This document shows, one piece after another, positions 10,074-18,218 of a stretch of DNA of 64,000 bases. The stretch lies in contig JAGWUI010000006.1 in NCBI GenBank assembly GCA_028868515.1, positions 56,890 to 120,889 on the forward strand, written 5' to 3'. Positions within the stretch are counted from its first letter, which is position 1; every line of letters begins with the position of its first letter. Made by a program: the position numbers and the translations under genes. The stretch comes from Gammaproteobacteria bacterium. Its GTDB lineage: Bacteria; Pseudomonadota; Gammaproteobacteria; Pseudomonadales; Moraxellaceae. Below the pieces are notes generated by a model. The model ran no database searches, was not told the origin of the DNA, and worked only from the letters and a program-made list of their open reading frames with translations.

Positions 10074-12005
10074 TTAAACATCAATCGGTCGTTCCCGAAA
10101 CTGTATTTTTCTTCGGACATCAGTTAATCGATCGTTGATTTTTTTTGCATCACTGAGAGAAGAGGTCATTTTCAAACGTCGATTTAAATATTTTTCGCAG
10201 AGCTGTAGTGCTAATTCTTGGCATAGCCCTTCGAGATGTGCAGGCTCGGCATTTAGACTTTGAATATTCACGCTATCTAGTAGTTGGCATAACCAGAGTC
10301 GTTCACGATCATCCGCCCAAGCACCGAGTAAGAAATAAAGTGCTTGTTCTGCATCATCAGGTAGATCAGCGCGGAATTGTGCAATGAGTTTGAGTGCACG
10401 CCCGAGTGGTTGGGTTTCATCCGCAAGTTCATGCAACTCTTCTAATGCTTCCGCTTGCATGGGGTAATGCAAAAGCAGCAATAGAGCCTGATCTTCTAAA
10501 GAATGCTGTTCAAAGTTCAATGTATGCTGCACGACTTGTGCCGTTTTGCCTTTCCAGCCTAAGCCGAGCCGATCTCGTAATGATTGTGAGAGTAAACGGC
10601 GATAGCTACCTTGAGGAAGCAAATCAATCATTTGCTGCGCATCGCGCATGAGACGACTTTTGCCTTCAGGCTGAGTTAGATTTTGTTGCGCTGCCAAAGT
10701 TTCATAGAGAAAGTCGGAGAGAGGAGGTGCGTTTTCAATGCGTCGCTTTAAGCCTTCTGCACCTTCAATACGAACCAGTGAATCTGGGTCATGATCTTGA
10801 GGTAAGACTAAAAAGCGTAATTCGCGACCATCTGTCAGAATTGGTAGCGCTAATTCAAGTGTACGCCACGCTGCACGTTGACCTGCATTATCGCCGTCAA
10901 ATGCTAATGTGACACGAGGATTTTGCTTAAATAATGTTTGTAGGTGATCAACGTTTGTTGCTGTTCCCAGTGATGCGACTGCACCAGCCAACCCCGCTTG
11001 ATGCAGGGCAATGACATCCATGTAGCCTTCAACCATGAGCCAGTCATTCGCACGTGCTTTGCGACTTTCATAAAGGCCGTAAAGAATCTGGTTTTTATAA
11101 AAAATCTCAGATTCGGGCGAGTTGATATATTTAGGTTTAATGTCATCGCGCATTGCACGACCACCAAAACCGACAACGCGACCTTTCACATCTCGAATCG
11201 GAAAGATAACGCGATCACGTAATAACACATAATCTCGCCCTTGCTCAGAGGTACGGATTAAGCCGAGTTTTTTTAGACCTTCAAGGTCATTAGGGAATCG
11301 TTGCAGTAAGTGTCCAGCGTGATCTGGTGCATAGCCCAAACGCCAAAATTGACTCGTTGTTTCATCAACACCGCGTCTCGTGAAGTAATCTCGTGCAGCG
11401 GCATTTTGTGTCAGTTGTTGTTCGTAGAACTGCGCTACTTGTTCTACGAGGTCATAAAGACTACCTTCTTTAGGTTCATCAAATGCGAGAGGCTCATAAG
11501 AAAAAGCGTTGTCATAGTCATAGCTATCTTCGTCACGGCTGAAATATGCATCATCATCCATGCCTGAGAAGTCAGCAGCAGGCGCTTCTTGGGAGTTGTT
11601 ATGTGTCGTATTTGATGTTGAATCTGTTTTGACTGTCGTGTTTGTTTTGGGGGTGGGTGCTTGTCGTGTATATGAGGTGCGCATTTTTGCTTCGCGCATG
11701 GCTTGAGGGTCGCGTTCTGGCAGCTCAATCCGTGCACGTTGCGCCAAGTCTTTCAGTACATCCATAAAGTCACGGCGTTCATATTCCATGAGGAATGTGA
11801 TGGCATTGCCTCCTGCATTGCAGCCAAAGCAATGATATTTGCCTGTTTCTCGAGTTACATGAAACGAAGGGGACTTTTCTTGATGAAATGGGCAACAGGC
11901 AGTATAGCTTTTGCCTGCTTTTTTAAGCGGGACGTGGCTATTGATGAGTTCGACCAGATCGGTACGATCTAAAATTTGATCAATAACAACGCGAGGAATA
12001 CTCAT
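10074..12005 (-). CDS. dnaG: DNA primase
   Basis: DnaG makes RNA primers for lagging-strand and initiation synthesis at the replication fork. The N-terminal zinc-binding domain (about residues 30-70) shows CCPFHQEKSPSFHV and CFGCNAGGNAI, and the catalytic TOPRIM core shows VEGYMDVIAL and FDGDNAGQRAA. The C-terminal helicase-binding domain binds DnaB. A linker of about 90 residues rich in Asn, Thr and Asp separates the zinc domain from the core. I place the start at the ATG giving MSIPRVVIDQIL because primases begin this way. A TTG eight codons upstream (12029) is in frame but has no ribosome binding site. Confidence 0.95.
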   Translation of the reverse strand: MSIPRVVIDQILDRTDLVELINSHVPLKKAGKSYTACCPFHQEKSPSFHVTRETGKYHCFGCNAGGNAITFLMEYERRDFMDVLKDLAQRARIELPERDPQAMREAKMRTSYTRQAPTPKTNTTVKTDSTSNTTHNNSQEAPAADFSGMDDDAYFSRDEDSYDYDNAFSYEPLAFDEPKEGSLYDLVEQVAQFYEQQLTQNAAARDYFTRRGVDETTSQFWRLGYAPDHAGHLLQRFPNDLEGLKKLGLIRTSEQGRDYVLLRDRVIFPIRDVKGRVVGFGGRAMRDDIKPKYINSPESEIFYKNQILYGLYESRKARANDWLMVEGYMDVIALHQAGLAGAVASLGTATNVDHLQTLFKQNPRVTLAFDGDNAGQRAAWRTLELALPILTDGRELRFLVLPQDHDPDSLVRIEGAEGLKRRIENAPPLSDFLYETLAAQQNLTQPEGKSRLMRDAQQMIDLLPQGSYRRLLSQSLRDRLGLGWKGKTAQVVQHTLNFEQHSLEDQALLLLLHYPMQAEALEELHELADETQPLGRALKLIAQFRADLPDDAEQALYFLLGAWADDRERLWLCQLLDSVNIQSLNAEPAHLEGLCQELALQLCEKYLNRRLKMTSSLSDAKKINDRLTDVRRKIQFRERPIDV

Positions 12006-12118
12006 ATCTAATCTAACAGCCTCCACCAAATGCGATGTTGCGTATGATCTTTAACGATGCTTCAAGAATCATGTTTCAAGATCAATCGCTGACGGAGGAT
12101 GATAGCATGTGTTTGTCG

Positions 12119-13249
12119 TTAAGGCTTGCTTGTTGCAACAGGTGCTGCAGGAGAAGCAGACGATGCTTGTGCGGGTGAGCTTGCTGTTGATCCATCCGTG
12201 TCGCCACGGTTTATGCTGGAAAACAGTTTACCAAACCAATGTGTCACACTATGTCCAGCTTGAGAAATGGCTTGTCCAGCTTTATCCAATTTTGAAGGCT
12301 GCTGTTTAATCGCATTTTTTGTGGAGTCGATCAAGTTCGGTGCAGCTTCAGCTGTAGGTTGATAAGCCTGACCTGTTGTAGGTACGACTGTGTCTGAACG
12401 ACGTCCCAAGATTCCTAGTGTCATTCGGTTGAATAAAGAGGCTTCACCGCGTGCTTCTGCGAGGTTGACTGTATCTCCATGAACCAGTTTTGGATAGTTT
12501 GATTTCAATACATCCAGATATTGTTTTGCTAAATCATCCATGCCCAATTTCTGATAGCAAATTACTAATGTTGCGAGAGCTTCGGGAACTTGAGGGGTTT
12601 GTTGGTAATATTCAACAACCCAACGAGCACGAGCTGCGGCAGCAACATAAGCTTTACGTTCAAGGTTATAACGCGCAATGTTCATTTCACCTTCAGCAAA
12701 TTGATTGGTGATAAAACGCATACGTTGTGCAGAGTCTGGTGCGTAAGCGCTTTGTGGGAACTTACTGATTAAGTCTCTGAAATTATCATAAGCCGCGCGG
12801 AGATAGCCTGTATCACGATGTGCAGAATTTAGATTGGTGTAGCGGAGGAGTGTATCTGCACCCGTCTCCATATTCGCAACACCTTTTAAATAATAGGCAT
12901 AATCAAGTTGCGGATTTTGGGGGTACAGTTTAATAAAGCGATCAGCAGCAGTGATTACACCAGCATAATCACTAGTACGAAAACGTGCATACATCAAATC
13001 GAGTTCAGTTTGTTCCGTATACGCACCGACTGGATAATAGGTTTCAAGTGCCATCAAATCTTTGGTTGCATCATCGAATCGTGCATTTGACAAAGAACGT
13101 TGAGCGGATTCGTAATAACCTTGTTCAGTCTTGGTCGGACCAGTATCTTTTTTTGCATCCGATTTACCGAGGCTGCTACATGCAGACATTAGTAATGATC
13201 CTGACACTACAACTGGTAATATAAGACCCGTCAAACGCGGCAGCGACAT
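12119..13249 (-). CDS. bamD: Outer membrane assembly lipoprotein BamD
   Basis: BamD is the essential TPR lipoprotein of the BAM complex. The signal peptide ends in a lipobox (LMSAC, Cys24). TPR-like repeats fill about residues 40-260 (for example YYESAQRSLSNARFDDATKDL and AYYLKGVANM). The product is 376 residues, whereas E. coli BamD is about 245. The extra C-terminal 110 residues (about 265-376) are low-complexity, rich in Ala, Ser, Gln and Pro, and have no recognisable domain. It is transcribed divergently from rluD, the conserved gammaproteobacterial arrangement. Confidence 0.93.
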   Translation of the reverse strand: MSLPRLTGLILPVVVSGSLLMSACSSLGKSDAKKDTGPTKTEQGYYESAQRSLSNARFDDATKDLMALETYYPVGAYTEQTELDLMYARFRTSDYAGVITAADRFIKLYPQNPQLDYAYYLKGVANMETGADTLLRYTNLNSAHRDTGYLRAAYDNFRDLISKFPQSAYAPDSAQRMRFITNQFAEGEMNIARYNLERKAYVAAAARARWVVEYYQQTPQVPEALATLVICYQKLGMDDLAKQYLDVLKSNYPKLVHGDTVNLAEARGEASLFNRMTLGILGRRSDTVVPTTGQAYQPTAEAAPNLIDSTKNAIKQQPSKLDKAGQAISQAGHSVTHWFGKLFSSINRGDTDGSTASSPAQASSASPAAPVATSKP

Positions 13250-13372
13250 AAAAACTCCTGAGAAACATGCCCATCTGGGCTACAATGGCGAGTATTAAAG
13301 CATTTTTGCGCTGTTTCGCAAATGACCAATGCTATGACCAACACACAAAGCCTACAGATGACGACGTAAATA

Positions 13373-14500
13373 ATGAGCCAACACCCCAAGAACGACGATT
13401 TAAATGCCATAGATAGCCTTGATGGCTGGTCGGAAGATGATTCGACGTTGAATGATACGCAAACGAATGTCGAAATTGATGACAGTCCTGATGATGCATT
13501 ACCTGATGATTTTGGTCTGCATGCGCATCCCGCAACACATATTGTCAAAACAGCAGTGGTTGATGATTCATTGATTGGATTGCGTTTTGATCAGGTTGCC
13601 GCATTGTTATTTTCTGAATTTTCACGTGAAAAATTAAAAGAATGGATGCTGGCTGGTGATCTGAAGTTTGATGGTAAAATCGTTAAACCAAAATCTCGCG
13701 CTTTAGGCGGAGAAAAAGTTGATTTAGATGTCACGCTCGCGGCGCAAACACGCAGTCAGCCAGAAGAAATGGCACTCGATATTGTTTATGAAGACGATCA
13801 AATTATTGTCATCAATAAACCCGCAGGATTGGTGGTTCATCCAGGCGTAGGGAATTGGTCTGGTACGTTAGTCAATGGTTTATTGCATCACGATCCACGT
13901 TTAGCGGAGTTACCGCGCGCAGGCTTGGTGCATCGTATTGATAAAGACACCAGCGGATTGCTGGTTATCGCAAAAACTTTAGTTGCACAACATAGCCTGT
14001 CGCAGCAACTTGCAGAAAAGTCAGTGTTCCGAATTTACGATGCAGTTGCAGTAGGGCATGTGATTGCGGGTGGCACCATTGATGAGCCGATCCGTCGTCA
14101 TTCTACTGATCGCTTGAAAATGGCAGTGCAGCATGGTGGTCGAGATTCGGTCACGCATTATCGTGTTGCTGAACGCTTTGGCGCCCATACCTTATTGCGT
14201 GTGCAACTTGAAACGGGACGTACCCATCAAATTCGTGTTCATATGTCGTATATTGGCTTTCCTTTAGTCGGTGATGCCACTTATGGTGGGCGTGCACGAT
14301 TGCCACGTGGAATTACGGCGGAATTGGTTCAAACGTTACAACAGTTCAAGCGTCAGGCATTGCATGCGCGAGAGTTAGGTTTGGTTCATCCTGTGACTGG
14401 TGAGGAAATGCATTTTGAAGCGCCATGGCCAGATGATTTTACACATTTGGTCAAAATGCTACGCAAAGAAGCACAGCCAGATTTAGGCCAATTCCGTTAG
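13373..14500 (+). CDS. rluD: Ribosomal large subunit pseudouridine synthase D
   Basis: RluD makes pseudouridines 1911, 1915 and 1917 in helix 69 of 23S rRNA. The 375-residue product has an S4 RNA-binding domain after an acidic N-terminal tail of about 60 residues, then the RluA-type catalytic domain. The catalytic Asp is in HRIDKDTSGLLV, and ETGRTHQIRVHM is the next conserved motif. The acidic tail (many Asp) is longer than in E. coli RluD. It is divergent from bamD and is followed by pgeF, which fixes the assignment among RluA-family paralogs. Confidence 0.95.
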   Translation: MSQHPKNDDLNAIDSLDGWSEDDSTLNDTQTNVEIDDSPDDALPDDFGLHAHPATHIVKTAVVDDSLIGLRFDQVAALLFSEFSREKLKEWMLAGDLKFDGKIVKPKSRALGGEKVDLDVTLAAQTRSQPEEMALDIVYEDDQIIVINKPAGLVVHPGVGNWSGTLVNGLLHHDPRLAELPRAGLVHRIDKDTSGLLVIAKTLVAQHSLSQQLAEKSVFRIYDAVAVGHVIAGGTIDEPIRRHSTDRLKMAVQHGGRDSVTHYRVAERFGAHTLLRVQLETGRTHQIRVHMSYIGFPLVGDATYGGRARLPRGITAELVQTLQQFKRQALHARELGLVHPVTGEEMHFEAPWPDDFTHLVKMLRKEAQPDLGQFR

Positions 14501-14531
14501 ACTAAATGCACGTTGTTTTGTGGAGAGAATT

Positions 14532-15332
14532 TTGACGACTCATGTTATTGGTTCTGTTATGGATTCTATGAATACATCGTTACCTTGGCTTGAAGCTAAG
14601 GGTTTACCGTCGTCGATTTTAGCGGGACAAACTTTGCGGCGGACAGCGGGGAATTGTCAGCCGCCTTATGATACTTTTAATTTGGCACTACATGTTGGTG
14701 ACGATCCTGCAGTCGTTCATGCCAATCGCATGAAACTATTACAAATGTTAGCTCCTTTTGGCTGTGAACGTTTGGTGTGGTTGAATCAGGTTCATGGCAC
14801 TCATGTATTTCGCGTCACGGCAGGGTTAACTGCTTCTGTACCTGATGCTGATGCGATCGTGACTGATCAAGTCGGAGTCGGTTGTGTGATCATGACTGCG
14901 GATTGTTTGCCTGTTGTACTGAGTAATGCTGATGGGACGGAAGTCGCGTGTGTTCATGCAGGCTGGCGTGGATTACTGTCAGGTGTGATTGAAGCTGCTG
15001 CGGATGCCATGCGCGAACCTCCGAGCTTTGCGTGGCTTGGTGCTGCAATTGGTGCAGAGTGTTTTGAAGTTGGCGCAGAAGTTCGTACGCAATTTGTGCA
15101 GGAAGATCCAGCGAGTGCGGCTGCATTTACTGCGTTGCCAAATGGCAAAGATAATGCAGATTTATATCAGCTCGCGCGATTACGTTTAATGCGAATTGGG
15201 GTTGAACGGGTGAGTGGCGGTGAGCATTGTACAATGACAAATCATCAGGATTTTTTTTCCTATCGCCGTGATGGACATACAGGAAGAATGGCAACTGTGG
15301 TGATGATTCGTCCTCAGCCTAAAACTGCATAA
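14532..15332 (+). CDS. pgeF: Purine nucleoside phosphorylase / laccase-domain protein PgeF (YfiH)
   Basis: This is a member of the YfiH/PgeF family (formerly multicopper-oxidase-like DUF152), which hydrolyses mis-made peptidoglycan intermediates carrying Ser in place of Ala and has purine nucleoside phosphorylase activity in some members. The conserved LNQVHGTHV, TADCLPVVL and HAGWRGLLSGV motifs supply the metal-binding His and Cys residues. Start choice: the frame is open from a GTG at 14520, but a GGAGAG sequence six bases before the TTG at 14532 makes that TTG the best start. ATG codons at 14559 and 14568 have no such site. It lies close behind rluD, as in E. coli. Confidence 0.9.
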   Translation: MTTHVIGSVMDSMNTSLPWLEAKGLPSSILAGQTLRRTAGNCQPPYDTFNLALHVGDDPAVVHANRMKLLQMLAPFGCERLVWLNQVHGTHVFRVTAGLTASVPDADAIVTDQVGVGCVIMTADCLPVVLSNADGTEVACVHAGWRGLLSGVIEAAADAMREPPSFAWLGAAIGAECFEVGAEVRTQFVQEDPASAAAFTALPNGKDNADLYQLARLRLMRIGVERVSGGEHCTMTNHQDFFSYRRDGHTGRMATVVMIRPQPKTA

Positions 15333-15411
15333 ATGGTTAAAAGTAATCAATAGATTGAAAAAAATGGGATTATAATTGTATCTACACCAACTGTTTGTTG
15401 ATTAATCCGCT

Positions 15412-15978
15412 ATGAGTAATACTTCTTCGAAACGCATGTGTGTTGTTTACCATAGTGCTTATGGTCACACTGCACGCATTGCTCAAGCGATTGTGGATGG
15501 TGCCAATCGTGTCGAACATATAGATGCAACGCTCATCTCAGTCGAACATATGGATCATTATAAATGGGAGCAACTCGATCAAGCGGATGTCTTGGTCTTT
15601 GGTTCGCCGACTTACATGGGTAGTGTCACAGGACAATTCAAATTATTCATGGACTCAACCTCGAGTCGTTGGATCGCACGAAGCTGGTCAGGAAAACTCG
15701 CTGCAGGCTTTGCCAACTCAGGTGGGTTGAGTGGCGATAAATTGGCAGTACTCCAGCAAATTTGTTTATTCGCTATGCAACATGGCATGGTGTGGAGTGG
15801 ATTACCACTGATGTCTGAAGGTCATGAAATAACGGATTTGAATCGTTTAGCGAGCTTTTTGGGGCTAATGACACAATCTGATAACCTGCCTGTCGCACAA
15901 ACTCCACCTGTTGGAGATATTGAGACGGCACATTGGTTTGGTCAACATTTAGCAAAGCTTGCATTACGCATGCAGTAA
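15412..15978 (+). CDS. Flavodoxin-family NAD(P)H-dependent oxidoreductase
   Basis: A 188-residue flavodoxin-like fold protein. The phosphate-binding loop for FMN is seen in VVYHSAYGHTARIAQAI near the N-terminus, and FGSPTYMGSVTGQFK (about residues 64-78) is the second flavin-contacting segment. It resembles the WrbA/NADPH-dependent FMN reductase group of quinone reductases, but it is not full WrbA. The substrate is unknown. It lies 15 bp upstream of the Nudix gene and is probably cotranscribed with it. Confidence 0.8.
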   Translation: MSNTSSKRMCVVYHSAYGHTARIAQAIVDGANRVEHIDATLISVEHMDHYKWEQLDQADVLVFGSPTYMGSVTGQFKLFMDSTSSRWIARSWSGKLAAGFANSGGLSGDKLAVLQQICLFAMQHGMVWSGLPLMSEGHEITDLNRLASFLGLMTQSDNLPVAQTPPVGDIETAHWFGQHLAKLALRMQ

Positions 15979-15993
15979 AGGATTAACCATCAG

Positions 15994-16971
15994 ATGAGTC
16001 ACGTGTTGAATAATGAAGTAGAAGTCGGAACAACCTCTAAAATAGTTGATGTCGCCGTAGGTTTAATCGTTAAAAATGGTCAAGCATTATTAGCCAAACG
16101 CGCTGAACATCAGCATCAAGGTGGGCGTTTTGAGTTTCCTGGCGGCAAAGTTGAAGCGGGTGAGTTAGTGACAGATGCTCTCTCTCGTGAATTACATGAA
16201 GAGCTTGGGATTCAGATTCATACTCCACAATTTGTTCAACGTCTCACATATCGTTATCCAGAAAAGACAGTTCGTTTGCATGTTTATCGTATCGAGTCTT
16301 TTGATGGTGAACCAATTGGACGAGAAGGGCAGCCATTACATTGGGTGAATTTGGATCAGCTGTTTGAATTAAATTTTCCTGATGCCAATCGGCCGATTGT
16401 ACGCGCAGCACAATTACCATCGCGATATTCAATCACATCAAATCTCATGATGCCCGAGCATGATGCTATACCAGCATGGTTAGCTGAACAGGCGATTGAA
16501 AAAGAAACGGATGCATGGGTTTATGTCAGATTACCTCAAGTGTCATCTGATATTTATGAAGCGGCTATTCAAAAACTAGCTATGCTACGTCCTGACTTAA
16601 ACTTGATTGCGGCGTGGGATGCATCAGAGTCGATAAATGCATTTATCCGAGGTCGCCATTTAACTCAATCAGCATTACTAGCACAAACAGATTTGGTTCG
16701 TTCTTCTGAACAAGATTTTTGGTTTGCCGCGTGTCATGATGAACAATCAATTCAGCATGCGATGCAATTAGGCGTTGATGCCATTACGCTAGGTTCAGTC
16801 TTTGCAACACCAACACATCCTGATCACGAGACTTTGGGGTGGAGTGGTTTTGCGCAGTTAGCGCAATTGAGCGATATTCCTGTCTATGCGCTTGGTGGCA
16901 TGCAAGTGAAAGATTTGCATGATGTTCGTGCAAAGGGTGGATTTGGGGTTGCAGGGATCAGGTTTGTTTAA
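15994..16971 (+). CDS. Nudix hydrolase fused to thiamine-phosphate-synthase-like domain
   Basis: The 325-residue product has two parts. The N-terminal MutT-type Nudix domain has a complete Nudix box (GGKVEAGELVTDALSRELHE, then ELGI) and probably cleans 8-oxo-dGTP from the nucleotide pool. The C-terminal ThiE/TenI-like TIM-barrel half includes DAITLGSVFATPTHP and PVYALGGM. This fusion is known from Acinetobacter and Pseudomonas as the long MutT form. The C-terminal half probably does not make thiamine phosphate, since the fusion is not found in thiamine operons (inference). The stop overlaps the opposing gene by three bases. Confidence 0.88.
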   Translation: MSHVLNNEVEVGTTSKIVDVAVGLIVKNGQALLAKRAEHQHQGGRFEFPGGKVEAGELVTDALSRELHEELGIQIHTPQFVQRLTYRYPEKTVRLHVYRIESFDGEPIGREGQPLHWVNLDQLFELNFPDANRPIVRAAQLPSRYSITSNLMMPEHDAIPAWLAEQAIEKETDAWVYVRLPQVSSDIYEAAIQKLAMLRPDLNLIAAWDASESINAFIRGRHLTQSALLAQTDLVRSSEQDFWFAACHDEQSIQHAMQLGVDAITLGSVFATPTHPDHETLGWSGFAQLAQLSDIPVYALGGMQVKDLHDVRAKGGFGVAGIRFV

Positions 16972-17597
16972 GAGTTCACCGACTCATGAACTTGTGGGGT
17001 GAATCCTTGATGTAACATATTAATAATTGAGTGAGGTGTTAATACTGTTACTTCAGTTGATGGCTTTATTATTAAGGAAATTTTAGTATAGCCAGAAAAT
17101 GACCATAAATAGAGATGTTTATTCCACAGCAAATGAGCTTTGCCTTCAATATCAATAAATGTTCCTTCGGGAAGGTCTTGGAAGCGTGCTCGATAAGTAT
17201 TTTTTTGTTTGCCAAGAGTTGCACGATCGATATGGAGTTGAGTGTCAATCTCCTTAATACTAACTAAATTAGAAGATATTCGATCTGGGTTTGCTTTACA
17301 CCATGCTAATTTAAATTCATTAAATCGGTCTCTACGGCATTCAGCACAGGGGCGATGTCCAGCTGAAAAAGCAGTGGCTTCGTCGAGAAAGAATAATTCT
17401 GAATAATTATTTTGACTAAATATTTCGCGTTTATAGCTTTGAAACGAAAGTCTGCAGGTTACCCAACTTTTGTGACGCCATGGGGCGACTATTTCTTTTT
17501 TCTCATCGTGTAAAATGCCGCGATTACCCATCCAAGAGCCTCGGGCAATATCAGCATTGAGTTGTCCCCAAGGATCAATACGATTTTGTAATGGCAT
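16968..17597 (-). CDS. Conserved hypothetical protein with Ada-like cysteine motif
   Basis: I recognise this 209-residue protein only as a conserved hypothetical of proteobacteria. The start MPLQNRIDPWGQLNA and the segment MGNRGILHDE are typical of it. Residues about 48-100 resemble the zinc-binding domain of the Ada DNA-repair protein: WVTCRLSF, then about 30 residues, then AGHRPCAECRRDRF. Ada uses four Cys (CRPSC ... PCKRC). Here the second one is Phe, leaving three. No DNA methyltransferase or AraC-type HTH part follows. It is the last gene of a probable PBP1b-TPR lipoprotein operon (3 bp after the lipoprotein gene). Confidence 0.6.
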   Translation of the reverse strand: MPLQNRIDPWGQLNADIARGSWMGNRGILHDEKKEIVAPWRHKSWVTCRLSFQSYKREIFSQNNYSELFFLDEATAFSAGHRPCAECRRDRFNEFKLAWCKANPDRISSNLVSIKEIDTQLHIDRATLGKQKNTYRARFQDLPEGTFIDIEGKAHLLWNKHLYLWSFSGYTKISLIIKPSTEVTVLTPHSIINMLHQGFTPQVHESVNS

Positions 17598-17600
17598 TTA

Positions 17601-18218
17601 TTATTGCCCCTGCAAATGCCCATTAGCTTCATTCACGACATCAGGTTTGTTTTGCATTGCTCCTGCTAATGAAATGAGCTGCCAGAAACCAGATTTTTGT
17701 TGTGGAGATTTTGCTAAAACTAAACCACGTCGAGCCATGCCTTCAGCCGTTGCGCCATCTTTTTTCTTCAATGCCACTTCACTTAAACGCGCATAAACGC
17801 TCGAATATTGCGGCGCAATACGTTGAACTCGAATATAAGTTTCTTCAGCATCATCGAGTTGCCCAAGTTGTAATTGCTGTAAACCTTGAGCCATCAGCTT
17901 TTGCACCAGAGGGATATTGCGTCCATCTCGGAGTACAACTTGCGGCTGCGGTGGTGCAGGTAAAGCAGGAAGAGCTTGCGATTCCAGCGGTGGATATCCA
18001 AATTCAGGCTGAGGTGTCGTTGGACTATGCGGTGTAGCAGGTCTAACAATCGAGGGAGCTGGATGTGGGTGTACTACGGTCTTTGGTACAGGTTGCTTAG
18101 GTTGAGGTGGAGCAGTTTGACAACCTGCAAGCACACTGAATCCCAAAATGATGAGCCATTTTGGGGTTGATCGTGTTTGAGTTGATGTATTGGAAGCTGG
18201 ATGAATAATATTTTTCAT
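17601..18218 (-). CDS. TPR-containing lipoprotein
   Basis: A 205-residue predicted lipoprotein: signal peptide with lipobox LAGC (Cys33), a Pro/His-rich linker of about 60 residues, then a C-terminal TPR-like helical region (GLQQLQLGQLDDAEETYIRV and following). Its start codon overlaps the PBP1b stop by one base (TAATG), so the two are probably translationally coupled. By position and architecture it could be a PBP1b activator functionally analogous to LpoB or to the Pseudomonas LpoP. LpoP-type proteins are TPR lipoproteins encoded next to the PBP1b gene, which fits well. The assignment is inference. Confidence 0.75.
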   Translation of the reverse strand: MKNIIHPASNTSTQTRSTPKWLIILGFSVLAGCQTAPPQPKQPVPKTVVHPHPAPSIVRPATPHSPTTPQPEFGYPPLESQALPALPAPPQPQVVLRDGRNIPLVQKLMAQGLQQLQLGQLDDAEETYIRVQRIAPQYSSVYARLSEVALKKKDGATAEGMARRGLVLAKSPQQKSGFWQLISLAGAMQNKPDVVNEANGHLQGQ

